NCBI GenBank assembly: GCA_015056885.1
Contig: SVFL01000006.1
Location: 1-64,000, forward strand
Origin: Lachnospiraceae bacterium
GTDB taxonomy: Bacteria; Bacillota; Clostridia; Lachnospirales; Lachnospiraceae
Direction: 5' to 3'
DNA length: 64,000 nucleotides
The translations under genes were made by a program, and so were the position numbers. The notes beneath the pieces are model-generated. The model had not been told where the DNA came from, searched no databases, and saw only the letters and a list, made by a program, of their open reading frames with translations. This document shows, piece after piece, positions 35,029 through 44,202 of the stretch (within the stretch, counting starts at the first letter, position 1; the number at the start of each line of letters is the position of its first letter).

Positions 35029-36365
35029 TGAACCATTTGAGAAGTAAGTACTATAAAAAACAAAATAATTACAAGTACAAGACATAGTTTCAAGAAAGTC
35101 ATCACACTTACAGATTCTTCTTCCTCTTCAAGCTCGCTGTATACAGGCATAAAGGTGGTGGTTCCCACTGTTTTATGCTCGTGCTCAACGGGTTGTGTAG
35201 CCGGTGTTGCTTCAACAGATAATTCGTTACCGGAAACAGTGACTTCCGAATCCTTTTCTTCTTTGGGAGCTGCGAATGTCTGATCAAATCGCAGCGTATT
35301 GCTCTTTAATTCCAAATCAGCAATATTAAAAGCTTTCACTGCAATATTAGGGCGTCTTCCAAGAGGAATCTGTAAATTCAATTGAAAGGTATCCGTATAT
35401 TCACCGGTAAGCGTATTGCATCCGGGCCAAGCCTCCAAACGGGACCAGTCAGCGCCACCGTTTATGGTATAACAGTAAAAAATCAAGGGACTGTCATAGT
35501 CTGCTGCACGTACGGTAATCTGTACATCCCCTGTTTCATAGTCACATTCCACCAGTTCAATTTCACATACATCCGGTTTGGTTTTGTCTAAAATAGTGGA
35601 TGGAACCAGTTTGTCTGCTTCAGCAGGCTGCAGATTGGCAGCTTCCGCACTATAATCCACACCAAGCTGAGAACTTTTAAGTCCGAAATATTTAGCTACA
35701 GCCAAAGCATCCGTTCTACCTAATTCAGCGAAATCTTCTTTGTTTTCTATATATTCGGCATCTCGTTCTTCATCCACATAACAATGTTCGATAATAACCG
35801 CAGGTACAGACAATGCTGCTGATTCACGAATGATTCCGTAATAATCCTCGTTTTGTTCGTTTAGACGATTTTTGACACCACGAATAAACAGGCCTTTTTC
35901 CTGCATATGTTCCAGATATAGATGCCCAAACTGATATCCATAAGCATTATAAGGTGTTACACAGGACACCCAGACTTCTGATCCAAACATCGTATGATAT
36001 TCAGAAGCATTATAATGAATACTGAATAGGAAATCTGCATTAACACTTTGGGCAAATTCTGCGCGCTGCTTTAAATCCATATCAATATCCTCAGTATGAG
36101 TCATGTAAACCTGTACGTTATCATATTTAGTAAGGTCTTCATACATAGCCATGGCGGTAGCCATAGTCATCTCTTTTTCTATTGTATGCCCAGAGGTTGT
36201 TCCGCCGTTTGAGCCACCGTGACCGGGATCAATAACAATAACAAGCTCTTCGCCATAGTCCTGTACTCTGTCTGCGGCAGATACATCAATTTTCATGCCG
36301 AATATTCCGCTAACAAGACAGATTGCCAAAAAAAGAATCGCAATTTTGTGATTCATATGGTTCAT
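34992..36365 (-). CDS. N-acetylmuramoyl-L-alanine amidase (Amidase_3) with C-terminal membrane anchor
   Basis: A 457-residue secreted zinc amidase that cuts the peptide from muramic acid in peptidoglycan. It has a signal peptide (cut near VSAADRV), a catalytic domain with zinc ligands His (DPGHGGSNGG), Glu (IEKEM), His (SIHYNASE) and catalytic Glu (IIEHCYVDEERD), an immunoglobulin-like region near 270-350, a Glu-rich linker and a C-terminal membrane segment with a basic end (HKRKKRRQRR). This type of double anchoring would hold it at the cell surface. ATG 36365 fits GAGGAGC upstream. Confidence 0.87.
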   Translation of the reverse strand: MNHMNHKIAILFLAICLVSGIFGMKIDVSAADRVQDYGEELVIVIDPGHGGSNGGTTSGHTIEKEMTMATAMAMYEDLTKYDNVQVYMTHTEDIDMDLKQRAEFAQSVNADFLFSIHYNASEYHTMFGSEVWVSCVTPYNAYGYQFGHLYLEHMQEKGLFIRGVKNRLNEQNEDYYGIIRESAALSVPAVIIEHCYVDEERDAEYIENKEDFAELGRTDALAVAKYFGLKSSQLGVDYSAEAANLQPAEADKLVPSTILDKTKPDVCEIELVECDYETGDVQITVRAADYDSPLIFYCYTINGGADWSRLEAWPGCNTLTGEYTDTFQLNLQIPLGRRPNIAVKAFNIADLELKSNTLRFDQTFAAPKEEKDSEVTVSGNELSVEATPATQPVEHEHKTVGTTTFMPVYSELEEEEESVSVMTFLKLCLVLVIILFFIVLTSQMVHYHKRKKRRQRR

Positions 36366-36385
36366 ATATCGTACGCTCCTCACAA

Positions 36386-36428
36386 TCGCAAAAACCAGCT
36401 TTCGTTTGCTTGAAAACTGGTTTTCTAG
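36386..36428 (-). terminator. Intrinsic terminator of the coaD run
   Basis: Arms AAAACCAG (36391-36398) and CTGGTTTT (36417-36424) with an inner TTTC/GAAA pairing. On the - strand the stem is followed by five T. It lies between the coiled-coil gene and the amidase gene, so the amidase may need its own promoter. Confidence 0.65.
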
Positions 36429-36451
36429 AAATGAATTTAATAATCAAAATC

Positions 36452-37048
36452 TTAAGAAATTACATCTAAACCTTCTTCTGTGTCGTCCAGAACCACTTCC
36501 TCCAAATCCTCAGCAGGATGAAGCTCCTGACGATTGGACTGGATAATGTCGCGATACTGAGTCATGGAATTCATAAAGTTGTCATGATGAGCAGCTTCTG
36601 ACTGAATGGAAGCTTTGATAACATTCTCCAAGTGCGCAAGCATATCATCCATATACTGAATGGCAGCACCTCGGACTGCATTTGCTTCCATGGTAGCGTT
36701 GTCCAAAATCTCCTGAGCCTGATTGCTGGCCATGGTTACAATTTCATTAGCCTGAGCATATGCCTGCTGCATAATCTCATGCTCGTTAATCAGTTCGTTG
36801 GTATGTATGGTAGCCTCATTAATCAATGCCTCAGCCTTGCTGCGGGCATCCTGCAAAATAGCTTCTTTGTTGCTGATTATCTTCTGATAACGTTTGATTT
36901 CATCAGGTGTCTTCATACGCAACTCACGAAGAAGTTCTTCAATTTCATCACGATTAACAATAATTTCCGTATTAGACATAAACTTGGGTTTACAATGTTC
37001 AATGTATTCTTCGATTTCATCAATCAGCTGTTCAATTCTGCTACTCAT
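36452..37048 (-). CDS. Coiled-coil protein of DivIVA/ATP-synthase-b-like type
   Basis: A 198-residue, highly charged helical protein. Residues 40-160 are rich in Glu, Lys, Ala and Gln with heptad character ([55 protein letters not shown]), as in DivIVA-like or ATP synthase b-like proteins. No membrane segment. Its ATG at 37048 overlaps the end of coaD by 8 bases, with GGAGAG upstream, so it is coupled to it. Role unknown; a cell pole or division scaffold is a guess. Confidence 0.72.
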   Translation of the reverse strand: MSSRIEQLIDEIEEYIEHCKPKFMSNTEIIVNRDEIEELLRELRMKTPDEIKRYQKIISNKEAILQDARSKAEALINEATIHTNELINEHEIMQQAYAQANEIVTMASNQAQEILDNATMEANAVRGAAIQYMDDMLAHLENVIKASIQSEAAHHDNFMNSMTQYRDIIQSNRQELHPAEDLEEVVLDDTEEGLDVIS

Positions 37049-37547
37049 TGGACTCTCCTCTACTCTTCTGATTATATTTTTCATATAACATATCGGCCAC
37101 AAAATCAGGTACACATTCACTGACATCTCCGCCAAAGGATGCAATTTCCTTGACACTCGATGAACTGATATATGTGTATTCCAGTCGTGCTGTCAAAAAA
37201 ATGGTATCAAGCTTACCGCCGGAAAGCTTGTTGTTCGTCTGTGCAATCTGAAGTTCATATTCAAAATCCGTAATTGCACGTAATCCACGCACTGAAATAT
37301 GAAAATCGTTCTCTGCCGCATAGTTAATCAGCAGTCCACTAAAACTTTCCACTCTGACATTGGGGATATCTTTTGTCGCTTCCTTCAATATTTTAACACG
37401 TTCTTCAACAGAAAACAACGGTGTCTTTGCTTTATTATCAAGAACACTGATGGTTAATTCGTCAAAAATCTCGGCAGCACGTCTTATTATATCGATATGT
37501 CCATAGGTTACCGGATCAAAACTTCCCGGATAAACAGCTTTTTTCAT
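37041..37547 (-). CDS. coaD: Phosphopantetheine adenylyltransferase
   Basis: A 168-residue enzyme transferring AMP from ATP to 4'-phosphopantetheine, the fourth step of coenzyme A synthesis. Motifs [16 protein letters not shown] (with the TxGH-type nucleotide loop), [18 protein letters not shown] and the late [19 protein letters not shown] are all typical. ATG 37547 has GGAG upstream; the GTG at 37559 is unlikely. The rsmD gene lies 46 bases upstream, the classical pair. Confidence 0.96.
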   Translation of the reverse strand: MKKAVYPGSFDPVTYGHIDIIRRAAEIFDELTISVLDNKAKTPLFSVEERVKILKEATKDIPNVRVESFSGLLINYAAENDFHISVRGLRAITDFEYELQIAQTNNKLSGGKLDTIFLTARLEYTYISSSSVKEIASFGGDVSECVPDFVADMLYEKYNQKSRGESNE

Positions 37548-37592
37548 TGATGACTCCACTTCTCTTTTTGGGGCAAAGTATTTGCGTATAAA

Positions 37593-38141
37593 TTATGCTT
37601 TGCGCAGAAAAAGGTGCTTATTTGTTTTATATTTTTTTTCTTTTACGATTTCATATCCCATTTCAGATAAGTAATCAAAAGATGTATGCAGGTCAGCCTC
37701 CACCACAATCAAAGTATCTTCTGTTACATAGGGAAGAGTTTTTAAAAGATTTAAAACACGCTTCTCATGTTCCTGATTGTAGGGCGGATCCATAAAGATA
37801 ATATCCACCTGTTCTTCGCGGATGCCGGAAAGGGCTGCAAGAACATCCTGCTTTAATACTATACCACGGTCTGTGAATTTCGTAAATGAAAGATTTTGCT
37901 GAATACAGGAAATTGCCTTGGGTGCAAGCTCCACAAAATATGCTTTTGTTGCACCGCGACTGATAGCTTCGATTCCGATTCCGCCGCTTCCACTGAATAA
38001 ATCAATAAATACACAGCCGGGAATATCCGGTTGCAGTACATTAAATAAAGTTTCTTTAATCCGATCGGTAGTAGGTCTTGTATCCATTCCCTCAGGAGTT
38101 TTTAAGGGAAGGCTTCTGGCAGAACCTGCAATTACTCTCAT
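37593..38141 (-). CDS. rsmD: 16S rRNA (guanine(966)-N(2))-methyltransferase RsmD
   Basis: A 182-residue SAM-dependent methyltransferase that modifies G966 of 16S rRNA. The SAM loop is FIDLFSGSGGIGIEAISRGA and the catalytic motif is DPPYNQEH. N-terminus MRVIAGSARSLPLKTPEG is the usual RsmD start. AAGGAAC precedes the ATG. Followed by coaD. Confidence 0.95.
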   Translation of the reverse strand: MRVIAGSARSLPLKTPEGMDTRPTTDRIKETLFNVLQPDIPGCVFIDLFSGSGGIGIEAISRGATKAYFVELAPKAISCIQQNLSFTKFTDRGIVLKQDVLAALSGIREEQVDIIFMDPPYNQEHEKRVLNLLKTLPYVTEDTLIVVEADLHTSFDYLSEMGYEIVKEKKYKTNKHLFLRKA

Positions 38142-38159
38142 ATAGTTCCTTTCTGAGGC

Positions 38160-40403
38160 TTAAGCACGTATTTTTACGCCCTTGCCGTCACGCTTGCCCA
38201 ACTTAATGCTGTTTAAAACAAGCTGTTTTGATTTGTACTCAATAGTAGTTTCTACTGCATTTTTCGTGTAATACACTGCTTCCAGACTATCCTTGGGACC
38301 TAACTTAATGCCGCGAACACCCACTGCACCTTTTTTCTTCTCAGGAATTTCTTCAATAGAGAAGCGGAGGAAATAACCTTCCTTGGTCTGAAGCACAATA
38401 TTTTTCTGGTCATAAAGGGTTGTCACGCTTAAGACAGAATCACCCTCGTTTAATTTAGTGGCAGCAACCGTACGCTTGGCTACATCAAATTCACCACCAT
38501 CTACAATTTTCATCATGGACTGGGTAGTTACAAAAAGTACCTGTTTTAAATTGAGTTCCGATTGACTTGTGATATAGACAATCTGTTCTTTTTCGGTACT
38601 GTAATTACTTACATTGTCAATAGGTACTCCCTTATCGCGGAATTTGCCAAAGGGCAAATCCAGCACCTTGATGGTATGCATCTGGCCAATGTCTGTAAAC
38701 AGACAGATACGACCGGTATTTTTGCAGGGGAATACAAATTTATTCTCAGAGTCAGCAGCTTCCTTGTTGCGCTCGTAGGTGGCCATATCCACAGTTCTCG
38801 CATAACCGAAACGATCCATGAGGAACATAACTTCCATTTCCTCGATTTCTTTCTCTTTATAAACTGCTTCCTGACCATTTTCAATAACAGTTCTGCGGGG
38901 ACGGTTATATTCTTTCTTGAATCCGTCCAGTTCATTCATAATTACCTGCGCCATGGAATCCCTGCGCTCCAGGATATCCTCATAGCGATAGATATTGGCC
39001 ATAGTCTCTTCATGCTCATTAATCAGAGCCTCGATTTCCAAACCAATCAATTTATACAGACGCATTTCCAAAATAGCATTAGCCTGCTTTTCAGTGAAGC
39101 AAAGCTGAGTAGCCATAATTTTGGATTCCTTGGTCTTGAATTTGATGCCGTCAACCTTACCCTCAACCAGACATGCTTTAGCCATGTTACGATCCTTGGA
39201 ACCGCGAAGGATTTCAATAATCAGATCTATGACATTACAAGCTTTGATCAGACCCTCTTGAATCTCTTTGCGTTCCATTTCTTTGGCAAGAAGATTCGTG
39301 TATTTTCGTGTTGCAACTTCGAACTGAAAATCCACATTGGCTTTAATAATCTGTTTTAAACTCATGGTTTCCGGACGACCATCAGAGATGGCCAGCATAT
39401 TCACACCAAAGGTATCTTCAAGACGAGTCTTTTTGTAAAGCATATTTACAAAATTTTCCGCGTCAGCATCCTTTCGAAGTTCAATTACAATACGAATGCC
39501 TTCTTTGGAGGATTGATTGGAAATATCTACAATATCCTGAGTCTTCTTGGTCTCGGATAAAGCTGCCACATCAGAGAGAAATTTGCCGATATTGGCACCA
39601 ATCATGGTGTAAGGGATTTCCGTAATAACCACATTGGTCTTACCGCCCTTTACCTGTTCACATTCCACTTTACCTCGAATTTTAATCTTACCGACACCGG
39701 TCTCATAAATGTCCAAAAGCTCGTCCTTATTAATGACAATGCCTCCGGTAGGGAAATCAGGTCCTTTTAAATAACGCATTAACTCCTTGTTGGTAATGGA
39801 TTCGTTCATCATATAAGCCTTTACAGCATCGATTACTTCACCCAGATTGTGAGGGGGAATGCTGGTGGTCATACCGACAGCGATACCCTCGGAGCCATTT
39901 ACCAGAAGGTTGGGAATTTTTACGGGTAAGACCGCAGGCTCTTTTTCTGTTTCATCGAAGTTGGGGACAAAATCCACAACGTCCTTGTCCAAATCCGCCA
40001 GAAATGCTTCCTGAGTTACTTTTTGAAGGCGCGCTTCCGTATAACGCATTGCGGCAGCTCCGTCTCCTTCGATGTTGCCGAAATTACCATGACCATCAAT
40101 CAAAGGCATTCCCTTTTTGAAGTCTTGCGTCAGTACTACCAGGGCTTCATAGATGGAACTGTCGCCGTGGGGATGATATTTACCCATGGTATCACCAACG
40201 ATACGTGCGCTCTTTCTGTAAGGGCGGTCATAGCGGATGCCCAGTTCATGCATATCGTAAAGCGTTCTTCTCTGTACGGGCTTCAAGCCGTCTCTTACGT
40301 CTGGCAGCGCTCTTGCAACGATAACACTCATGGCATAATCGATGAAAGATTTCTGCATCTCCTCTGAATATTCGGTTTTAATAATTCTGTCGTTTGCGTT
40401 CAT
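38160..40403 (-). CDS. parC: Type II DNA topoisomerase subunit A (ParC-like, no GyrA box)
   Basis: A 747-residue DNA-cleaving subunit. The quinolone-resistance region GKYHPHGDSSIYEALVVLTQ and the catalytic Tyr of AAMRYTEARL are intact, then tower and coiled-coil regions, and a C-terminal beta-pinwheel (SMMKIVDGGEFDVAKRTVAA, PEKKKGAVGVRGIKLG). No GyrA box (QRRGGKG type) is visible, so relaxation/decatenation as topoisomerase IV is likelier than supercoiling. Partner subunit B is encoded two genes upstream with an AlkD-like gene between. Whether a separate gyrase exists is outside this window. Confidence 0.88.
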   Translation of the reverse strand: MNANDRIIKTEYSEEMQKSFIDYAMSVIVARALPDVRDGLKPVQRRTLYDMHELGIRYDRPYRKSARIVGDTMGKYHPHGDSSIYEALVVLTQDFKKGMPLIDGHGNFGNIEGDGAAAMRYTEARLQKVTQEAFLADLDKDVVDFVPNFDETEKEPAVLPVKIPNLLVNGSEGIAVGMTTSIPPHNLGEVIDAVKAYMMNESITNKELMRYLKGPDFPTGGIVINKDELLDIYETGVGKIKIRGKVECEQVKGGKTNVVITEIPYTMIGANIGKFLSDVAALSETKKTQDIVDISNQSSKEGIRIVIELRKDADAENFVNMLYKKTRLEDTFGVNMLAISDGRPETMSLKQIIKANVDFQFEVATRKYTNLLAKEMERKEIQEGLIKACNVIDLIIEILRGSKDRNMAKACLVEGKVDGIKFKTKESKIMATQLCFTEKQANAILEMRLYKLIGLEIEALINEHEETMANIYRYEDILERRDSMAQVIMNELDGFKKEYNRPRRTVIENGQEAVYKEKEIEEMEVMFLMDRFGYARTVDMATYERNKEAADSENKFVFPCKNTGRICLFTDIGQMHTIKVLDLPFGKFRDKGVPIDNVSNYSTEKEQIVYITSQSELNLKQVLFVTTQSMMKIVDGGEFDVAKRTVAATKLNEGDSVLSVTTLYDQKNIVLQTKEGYFLRFSIEEIPEKKKGAVGVRGIKLGPKDSLEAVYYTKNAVETTIEYKSKQLVLNSIKLGKRDGKGVKIRA

Positions 40404-40439
40404 ATTTTCCTCTCAGGCTTGATTTATATGCCTTATGAA

Positions 40440-41147
40440 TTATTTTCGTTTTAAAGTTTTTAGATAGTCCTTTTGTTCCTTGGTAATACGATAGCTTTCC
40501 ACAGCTTTTTGAATTGTCTTATTGTGCGTCCAAATGTCCAGACGATTCTCTATAAGCCAGGGAAGCGTTGTATCATATTGCTTGGCAAGTGCTGTTGCAA
40601 AATACCAGGCCCGCATCATATTTATGTAATATTCTTCAGATTCCACACCGGCCACAAGGGCAAGATATTCTTCTTTAAACTGCTCGTCCAGAAAGTATCG
40701 CATTAACAGTCCCATGGCATATCGCACGGTATAGGTGTGTTCTGAATCCAGCCACTTATTAATCTGTGGCAGTAAATGCTCAGGATACTTGGCCAGTATC
40801 TTTGGTACCATACAATCGCAGGTAGCCCAGTTGTCCACAAAAGGCAAAAACAAATCCAAAGCCCGAATGCATTCGTCATAATCCCGAATACCCTCAATGC
40901 AGAAGGCATGCAAATTGTTTTCCTCATAATATGTGTGCGGAAGAACTGACATAAATTCTCTTATATCTGTTGCATTGGTCTTTAACAATGTTTTGGCCAG
41001 TTTACGCAGTGCCGGAGTTCTCACTCCGATGATTACATCCGGATGAATAGTAGGCATCAATTTGGAATGAAAGGCCTTATATTCTTCATCCTGTAAGTCA
41101 AACAATTGTTGCTGTATAAAACTTCTTGTATTAATATTTGCCTGCAT
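40440..41147 (-). CDS. DNA alkylation repair protein, AlkD-like
   Basis: A 235-residue HEAT-like repeat protein of the AlkD/AlkC superfamily, glycosylases for bulky alkylated bases. Features are VRTPALRKLAKTLLKTN, the FLPFVDNWATCDCMVPKIL block and MRAWYFATALAKQYD. The usual catalytic Trp/Asp context is present in modified form. It stands between the topoisomerase B and A subunits, an unusual insertion into that pair. AGGAT stands before the ATG. Confidence 0.85.
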   Translation of the reverse strand: MQANINTRSFIQQQLFDLQDEEYKAFHSKLMPTIHPDVIIGVRTPALRKLAKTLLKTNATDIREFMSVLPHTYYEENNLHAFCIEGIRDYDECIRALDLFLPFVDNWATCDCMVPKILAKYPEHLLPQINKWLDSEHTYTVRYAMGLLMRYFLDEQFKEEYLALVAGVESEEYYINMMRAWYFATALAKQYDTTLPWLIENRLDIWTHNKTIQKAVESYRITKEQKDYLKTLKRK

Positions 41148-41173
41148 CGTCTATCCTCATAATGGAATTACTA

Positions 41174-43096
41174 TCAGATATCCAGTTCAGCATCTTGCGC
41201 ATGTTCATAGATAAATGCTTTTCTGGGCGGAACCTCTGTACCCATGAGCAGCTCTGTAGTTATACTTGCCATACGGGCATCCTCGATTTCGACCTGTTTT
41301 AAAAGCCGTCTCTCGGGGTCTAAAGTAGTCTCCCACAGCTGGGAAGCATCCATCTCACCGAGACCCTTGTATCGCTGCAGGGTAAAGGGTCCTTTATGGG
41401 TCTTACGGTACTTCTCCAAAGCTTTGTCATCGTAAAGGTACTCCTCCTTGCCCTTAGAAGGCATTGCCTTATACAGAGGCGGCATGGCAATATACACATG
41501 TCCCTCGAATATCAGTTCCGGCATGAATCGATAGAACAAGGTCAGAAGAAGCGTGGAAATATGAGAGCCATCCACGTCCGCATCAGTCATAATGATAATT
41601 TTGTCATAACGAAGCTTGGTAATGTCGAAATCATTGCCATATCCTTCGGAAAAACCACATCCAAAAGCATTAATCATAGTTTTGATTTCTGCATTGCCCA
41701 ACACTTTATCGATACTTGCTTTTTCCACATTCAAAATTTTACCACGAATAGGTAAAATAGCCTGATAATTACGGTCACGGGCACTTTTGGCACTACCTCC
41801 TGCGGAATCTCCCTCTACAATAAAAATCTCACATTTAGAAGCATCCTTGGAGATACAGTTAGCGAGTTTTCCATTAGAATCGAAGGAGAACTTTTGTTTA
41901 GTCAACATATTTGTGCGGGCTTTTTCTTCTGTTTTACGGATTTTAGCTGCTTTTTCCGCACATGCAATAATATTCTTAAGTGTTTCCAGATTACGGTCAA
42001 AGAAACGAACGATTTCGTCACCGGTAACCTTGCTCACAACTTTGGCAGCATCCTGGTTATCCAGCTTGGTTTTGGTCTGACCTTCAAATCTTGGGTCGGG
42101 ATGCTTAATGGAAACCACAGCAGTCATACCGTTACGTACATCTGCACCGGTAAAATTCACATCCTTTTCCTTCAAAATATTTAATTCTCTCGCGTAGGTA
42201 TTGATAACATTCGTAAATATGGTCTTAAAACCGGTCAGGTGAGTTCCGCCTTCTGAGTTATAAATATTATTACAGAAGCCAAGAACGTTTTCATGAAATT
42301 CATTGATATACTGGAAAGCAACCTCCACAGATATTCCTTCACTCTCACCACTTATATATACCACATCATGTACTGCTTCAGCGCTCTTGTTGATATCTTT
42401 CACAAAACCGATAATGCCTTCGGGCTCGTGATAGACAACCTCTTCCACTTCACTCTTTCTCTTGTCTGTGAAGCGAATGGTAAGGTTAGGGTTTAAGTAA
42501 GCAGTCTCGTGAAGACGACTCTTTACTTCATCCTCTTTAAAACGAGTCTTATCAAAAATAGTGTCATCCGGCAGGAAATTAATGGTAGTTCCGGTCTCTC
42601 TTGTCTTACCTACAACCGGCAAAAGACCATCCACCAAATCAATAACCGGAACACCACGTTCGTATTTGTCCTCATAAATGCATCCGCCGCTCTTGACCCG
42701 AACAGTCAAATGAGTAGAAAGCGCATTTACAACAGAGGAACCAACACCATGGAGACCTCCACTGGTTTTATAAGCATTATTATCAAACTTACCGCCGGCA
42801 TGTAATGTTGTAAAAACCAATCGCTCAGCACTGATTCCTTTTTCATGCATACCTACAGGGATTCCGCGGCCATTGTCGGATACTGTGGCAGAGCCGTCTG
42901 CTTCTAAGGTTACATTGATGGTATCACAAAAACCCGCAAGATGCTCATCTACGGAATTGTCTACAATTTCATATATCAAATGATTCAGACCCTTGGTGGA
43001 CACGCTTCCGATATACATTCCGGGGCGCTTACGCACTGCCTCAAGCCCCTCCAGAACTGTTATACTGGAGGCATCATAATTATTTGCATTAGCCAT
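41174..43096 (-). CDS. parE: Type II DNA topoisomerase subunit B (ParE-like)
   Basis: A 640-residue ATPase subunit. The GHKL ATP site is formed by IYEIVDNSVDEHLAG, VSDNGRGIPVG and GGLHGVGSSVVNALS, and the toprim metal site by EGDSAGGSAK and DADVDGSHI. The C-terminus is PPRKAFIYEHAQDAELDI, similar to GyrB/ParE of Bacillota. ATG 43096 has CAGGAG upstream and is preferred to 43114. Together with the A subunit it changes DNA topology during replication and segregation. Confidence 0.93.
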   Translation of the reverse strand: MANANNYDASSITVLEGLEAVRKRPGMYIGSVSTKGLNHLIYEIVDNSVDEHLAGFCDTINVTLEADGSATVSDNGRGIPVGMHEKGISAERLVFTTLHAGGKFDNNAYKTSGGLHGVGSSVVNALSTHLTVRVKSGGCIYEDKYERGVPVIDLVDGLLPVVGKTRETGTTINFLPDDTIFDKTRFKEDEVKSRLHETAYLNPNLTIRFTDKRKSEVEEVVYHEPEGIIGFVKDINKSAEAVHDVVYISGESEGISVEVAFQYINEFHENVLGFCNNIYNSEGGTHLTGFKTIFTNVINTYARELNILKEKDVNFTGADVRNGMTAVVSIKHPDPRFEGQTKTKLDNQDAAKVVSKVTGDEIVRFFDRNLETLKNIIACAEKAAKIRKTEEKARTNMLTKQKFSFDSNGKLANCISKDASKCEIFIVEGDSAGGSAKSARDRNYQAILPIRGKILNVEKASIDKVLGNAEIKTMINAFGCGFSEGYGNDFDITKLRYDKIIIMTDADVDGSHISTLLLTLFYRFMPELIFEGHVYIAMPPLYKAMPSKGKEEYLYDDKALEKYRKTHKGPFTLQRYKGLGEMDASQLWETTLDPERRLLKQVEIEDARMASITTELLMGTEVPPRKAFIYEHAQDAELDI

Positions 43097-43180
43097 TTTT
43101 ATAACTCCTGTCATGTTTGTGTCCGTCCTGTTTTATTGGAAATACAGACAAACGGTTAAACTGCATACATTGTTTATTTT

Positions 43181-43209
43181 ATCATAGATTTTGTGGAAAA
43201 GAAAGTAAA
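43181..43209 (-). promoter_or_regulatory. Possible promoter of the topoisomerase run
   Basis: On the - strand TTTACT (43204-43209), 17-base spacer, TATGAT (43181-43186), about 85 bases before the parE start codon. Confidence 0.4.
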
Positions 43210-43224
43210 AAGATACAATATATA

Positions 43225-43256
43225 CGCAAAAAAACTGCCTGAATATTTCAGGCAGC
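43225..43256 (-). terminator. Intrinsic terminator after degV
   Basis: On the - strand arms CTGCCTGAA and TTCAGGCAG with a 3-base loop, directly followed by seven T. Strong terminator for the run asp23-fakA-recG-degV. Confidence 0.88.
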
Positions 43257-43291
43257 CTGTGATGTTGAATTTACAAAATACATATATACAA

Positions 43292-44161
43292 TTACGCAGA
43301 AATTTTCTTGGTGCAGGCAACTGCCAATGCTCCGGGGCCAATATGACAAGCAACACTCAAGGACAAAGGATCCATATGGATTTCATATCCGGGGAAAGCC
43401 TCTTCCACTTCGGCTTTCCAAGCCATTGCTGTTTCTTCATCACAAGTATATGCAATCTGCATCCATACATTTTTCTCATCGGTTAATCCGCCAAAACGAT
43501 TAATAATATCGTTGCGAATGGCATTAATCATGATAGATTTTCCCTGACTTACTGTTCTTGCCTTAGCAAATGCATCCAGTTTTTCTCCTTGAATTTGCAA
43601 AACCGGCTTTAACTTAAGCAAAGTTCCGATAGCAGCTGCCGCCGGAGTAATACGTCCGCCTTTTTTTAAATAATATAAGGTATCCAACATGATATAAATA
43701 CTGCTGTTAAATTTGTCCGCCTCGAGAAAATCCTTAATTTCCTTGGCATTCATACCCTTTTCAATCAAGAGCTTTGCATCCAAAGCGGATTGTCTCTGAG
43801 TAACAGAAATACGCTGGTTATTTACTACCTGCACCTTGCCATCATACTCCTGTGCAAGCATCATTGCGCTTTGACAGGACCCGGATAAGCCACTGGACAT
43901 AGGAATATGAACGATTTCATCATACTCTTTCAATAGCTCATCCCAAAGATTCATAACCGCTTCGGGGGTAGGTTGACTGGTTGATATCTCTGCTCCGGTT
44001 TCTAACATTTCATAAAACTGTTTCTGAGTTAAATTAATATCCTCAAAATAAGTTTCTTCGTTAATCATAAAAGGCATGGGCAGCACATGAATGCCAAGCT
44101 CTGCAGCCTGGGCCTGTGTAATTCCGCTGTTGCTGTCCGTCACCACTGCAATGTTTGCCAT
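43292..44161 (-). CDS. DegV family fatty-acid-binding protein (FakB-like)
   Basis: A 289-residue DegV-fold protein. Start AVVTDSNSGITQAQAAELGIHVLPMPF and the Thr/Ser motif STSQPTPEAVMNLW are typical of proteins that hold a fatty acid for phosphorylation. In the Fak system DegV (FakB) presents the fatty acid to FakA, and a fakA gene is in the same run, two genes upstream, supporting this role. The bound chain type is unknown. Confidence 0.9.
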   Translation of the reverse strand: MANIAVVTDSNSGITQAQAAELGIHVLPMPFMINEETYFEDINLTQKQFYEMLETGAEISTSQPTPEAVMNLWDELLKEYDEIVHIPMSSGLSGSCQSAMMLAQEYDGKVQVVNNQRISVTQRQSALDAKLLIEKGMNAKEIKDFLEADKFNSSIYIMLDTLYYLKKGGRITPAAAAIGTLLKLKPVLQIQGEKLDAFAKARTVSQGKSIMINAIRNDIINRFGGLTDEKNVWMQIAYTCDEETAMAWKAEVEEAFPGYEIHMDPLSLSVACHIGPGALAVACTKKISA

Positions 44162-44202
44162 ACAAACTTCTCCCTTTCACATAAACTAGCGCTATTTTAC
44201 CT

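Noticed and set aside
38562-39359. 265-codon + strand frame
   Set aside because: Antisense to parC, which has full conserved motifs in this region.
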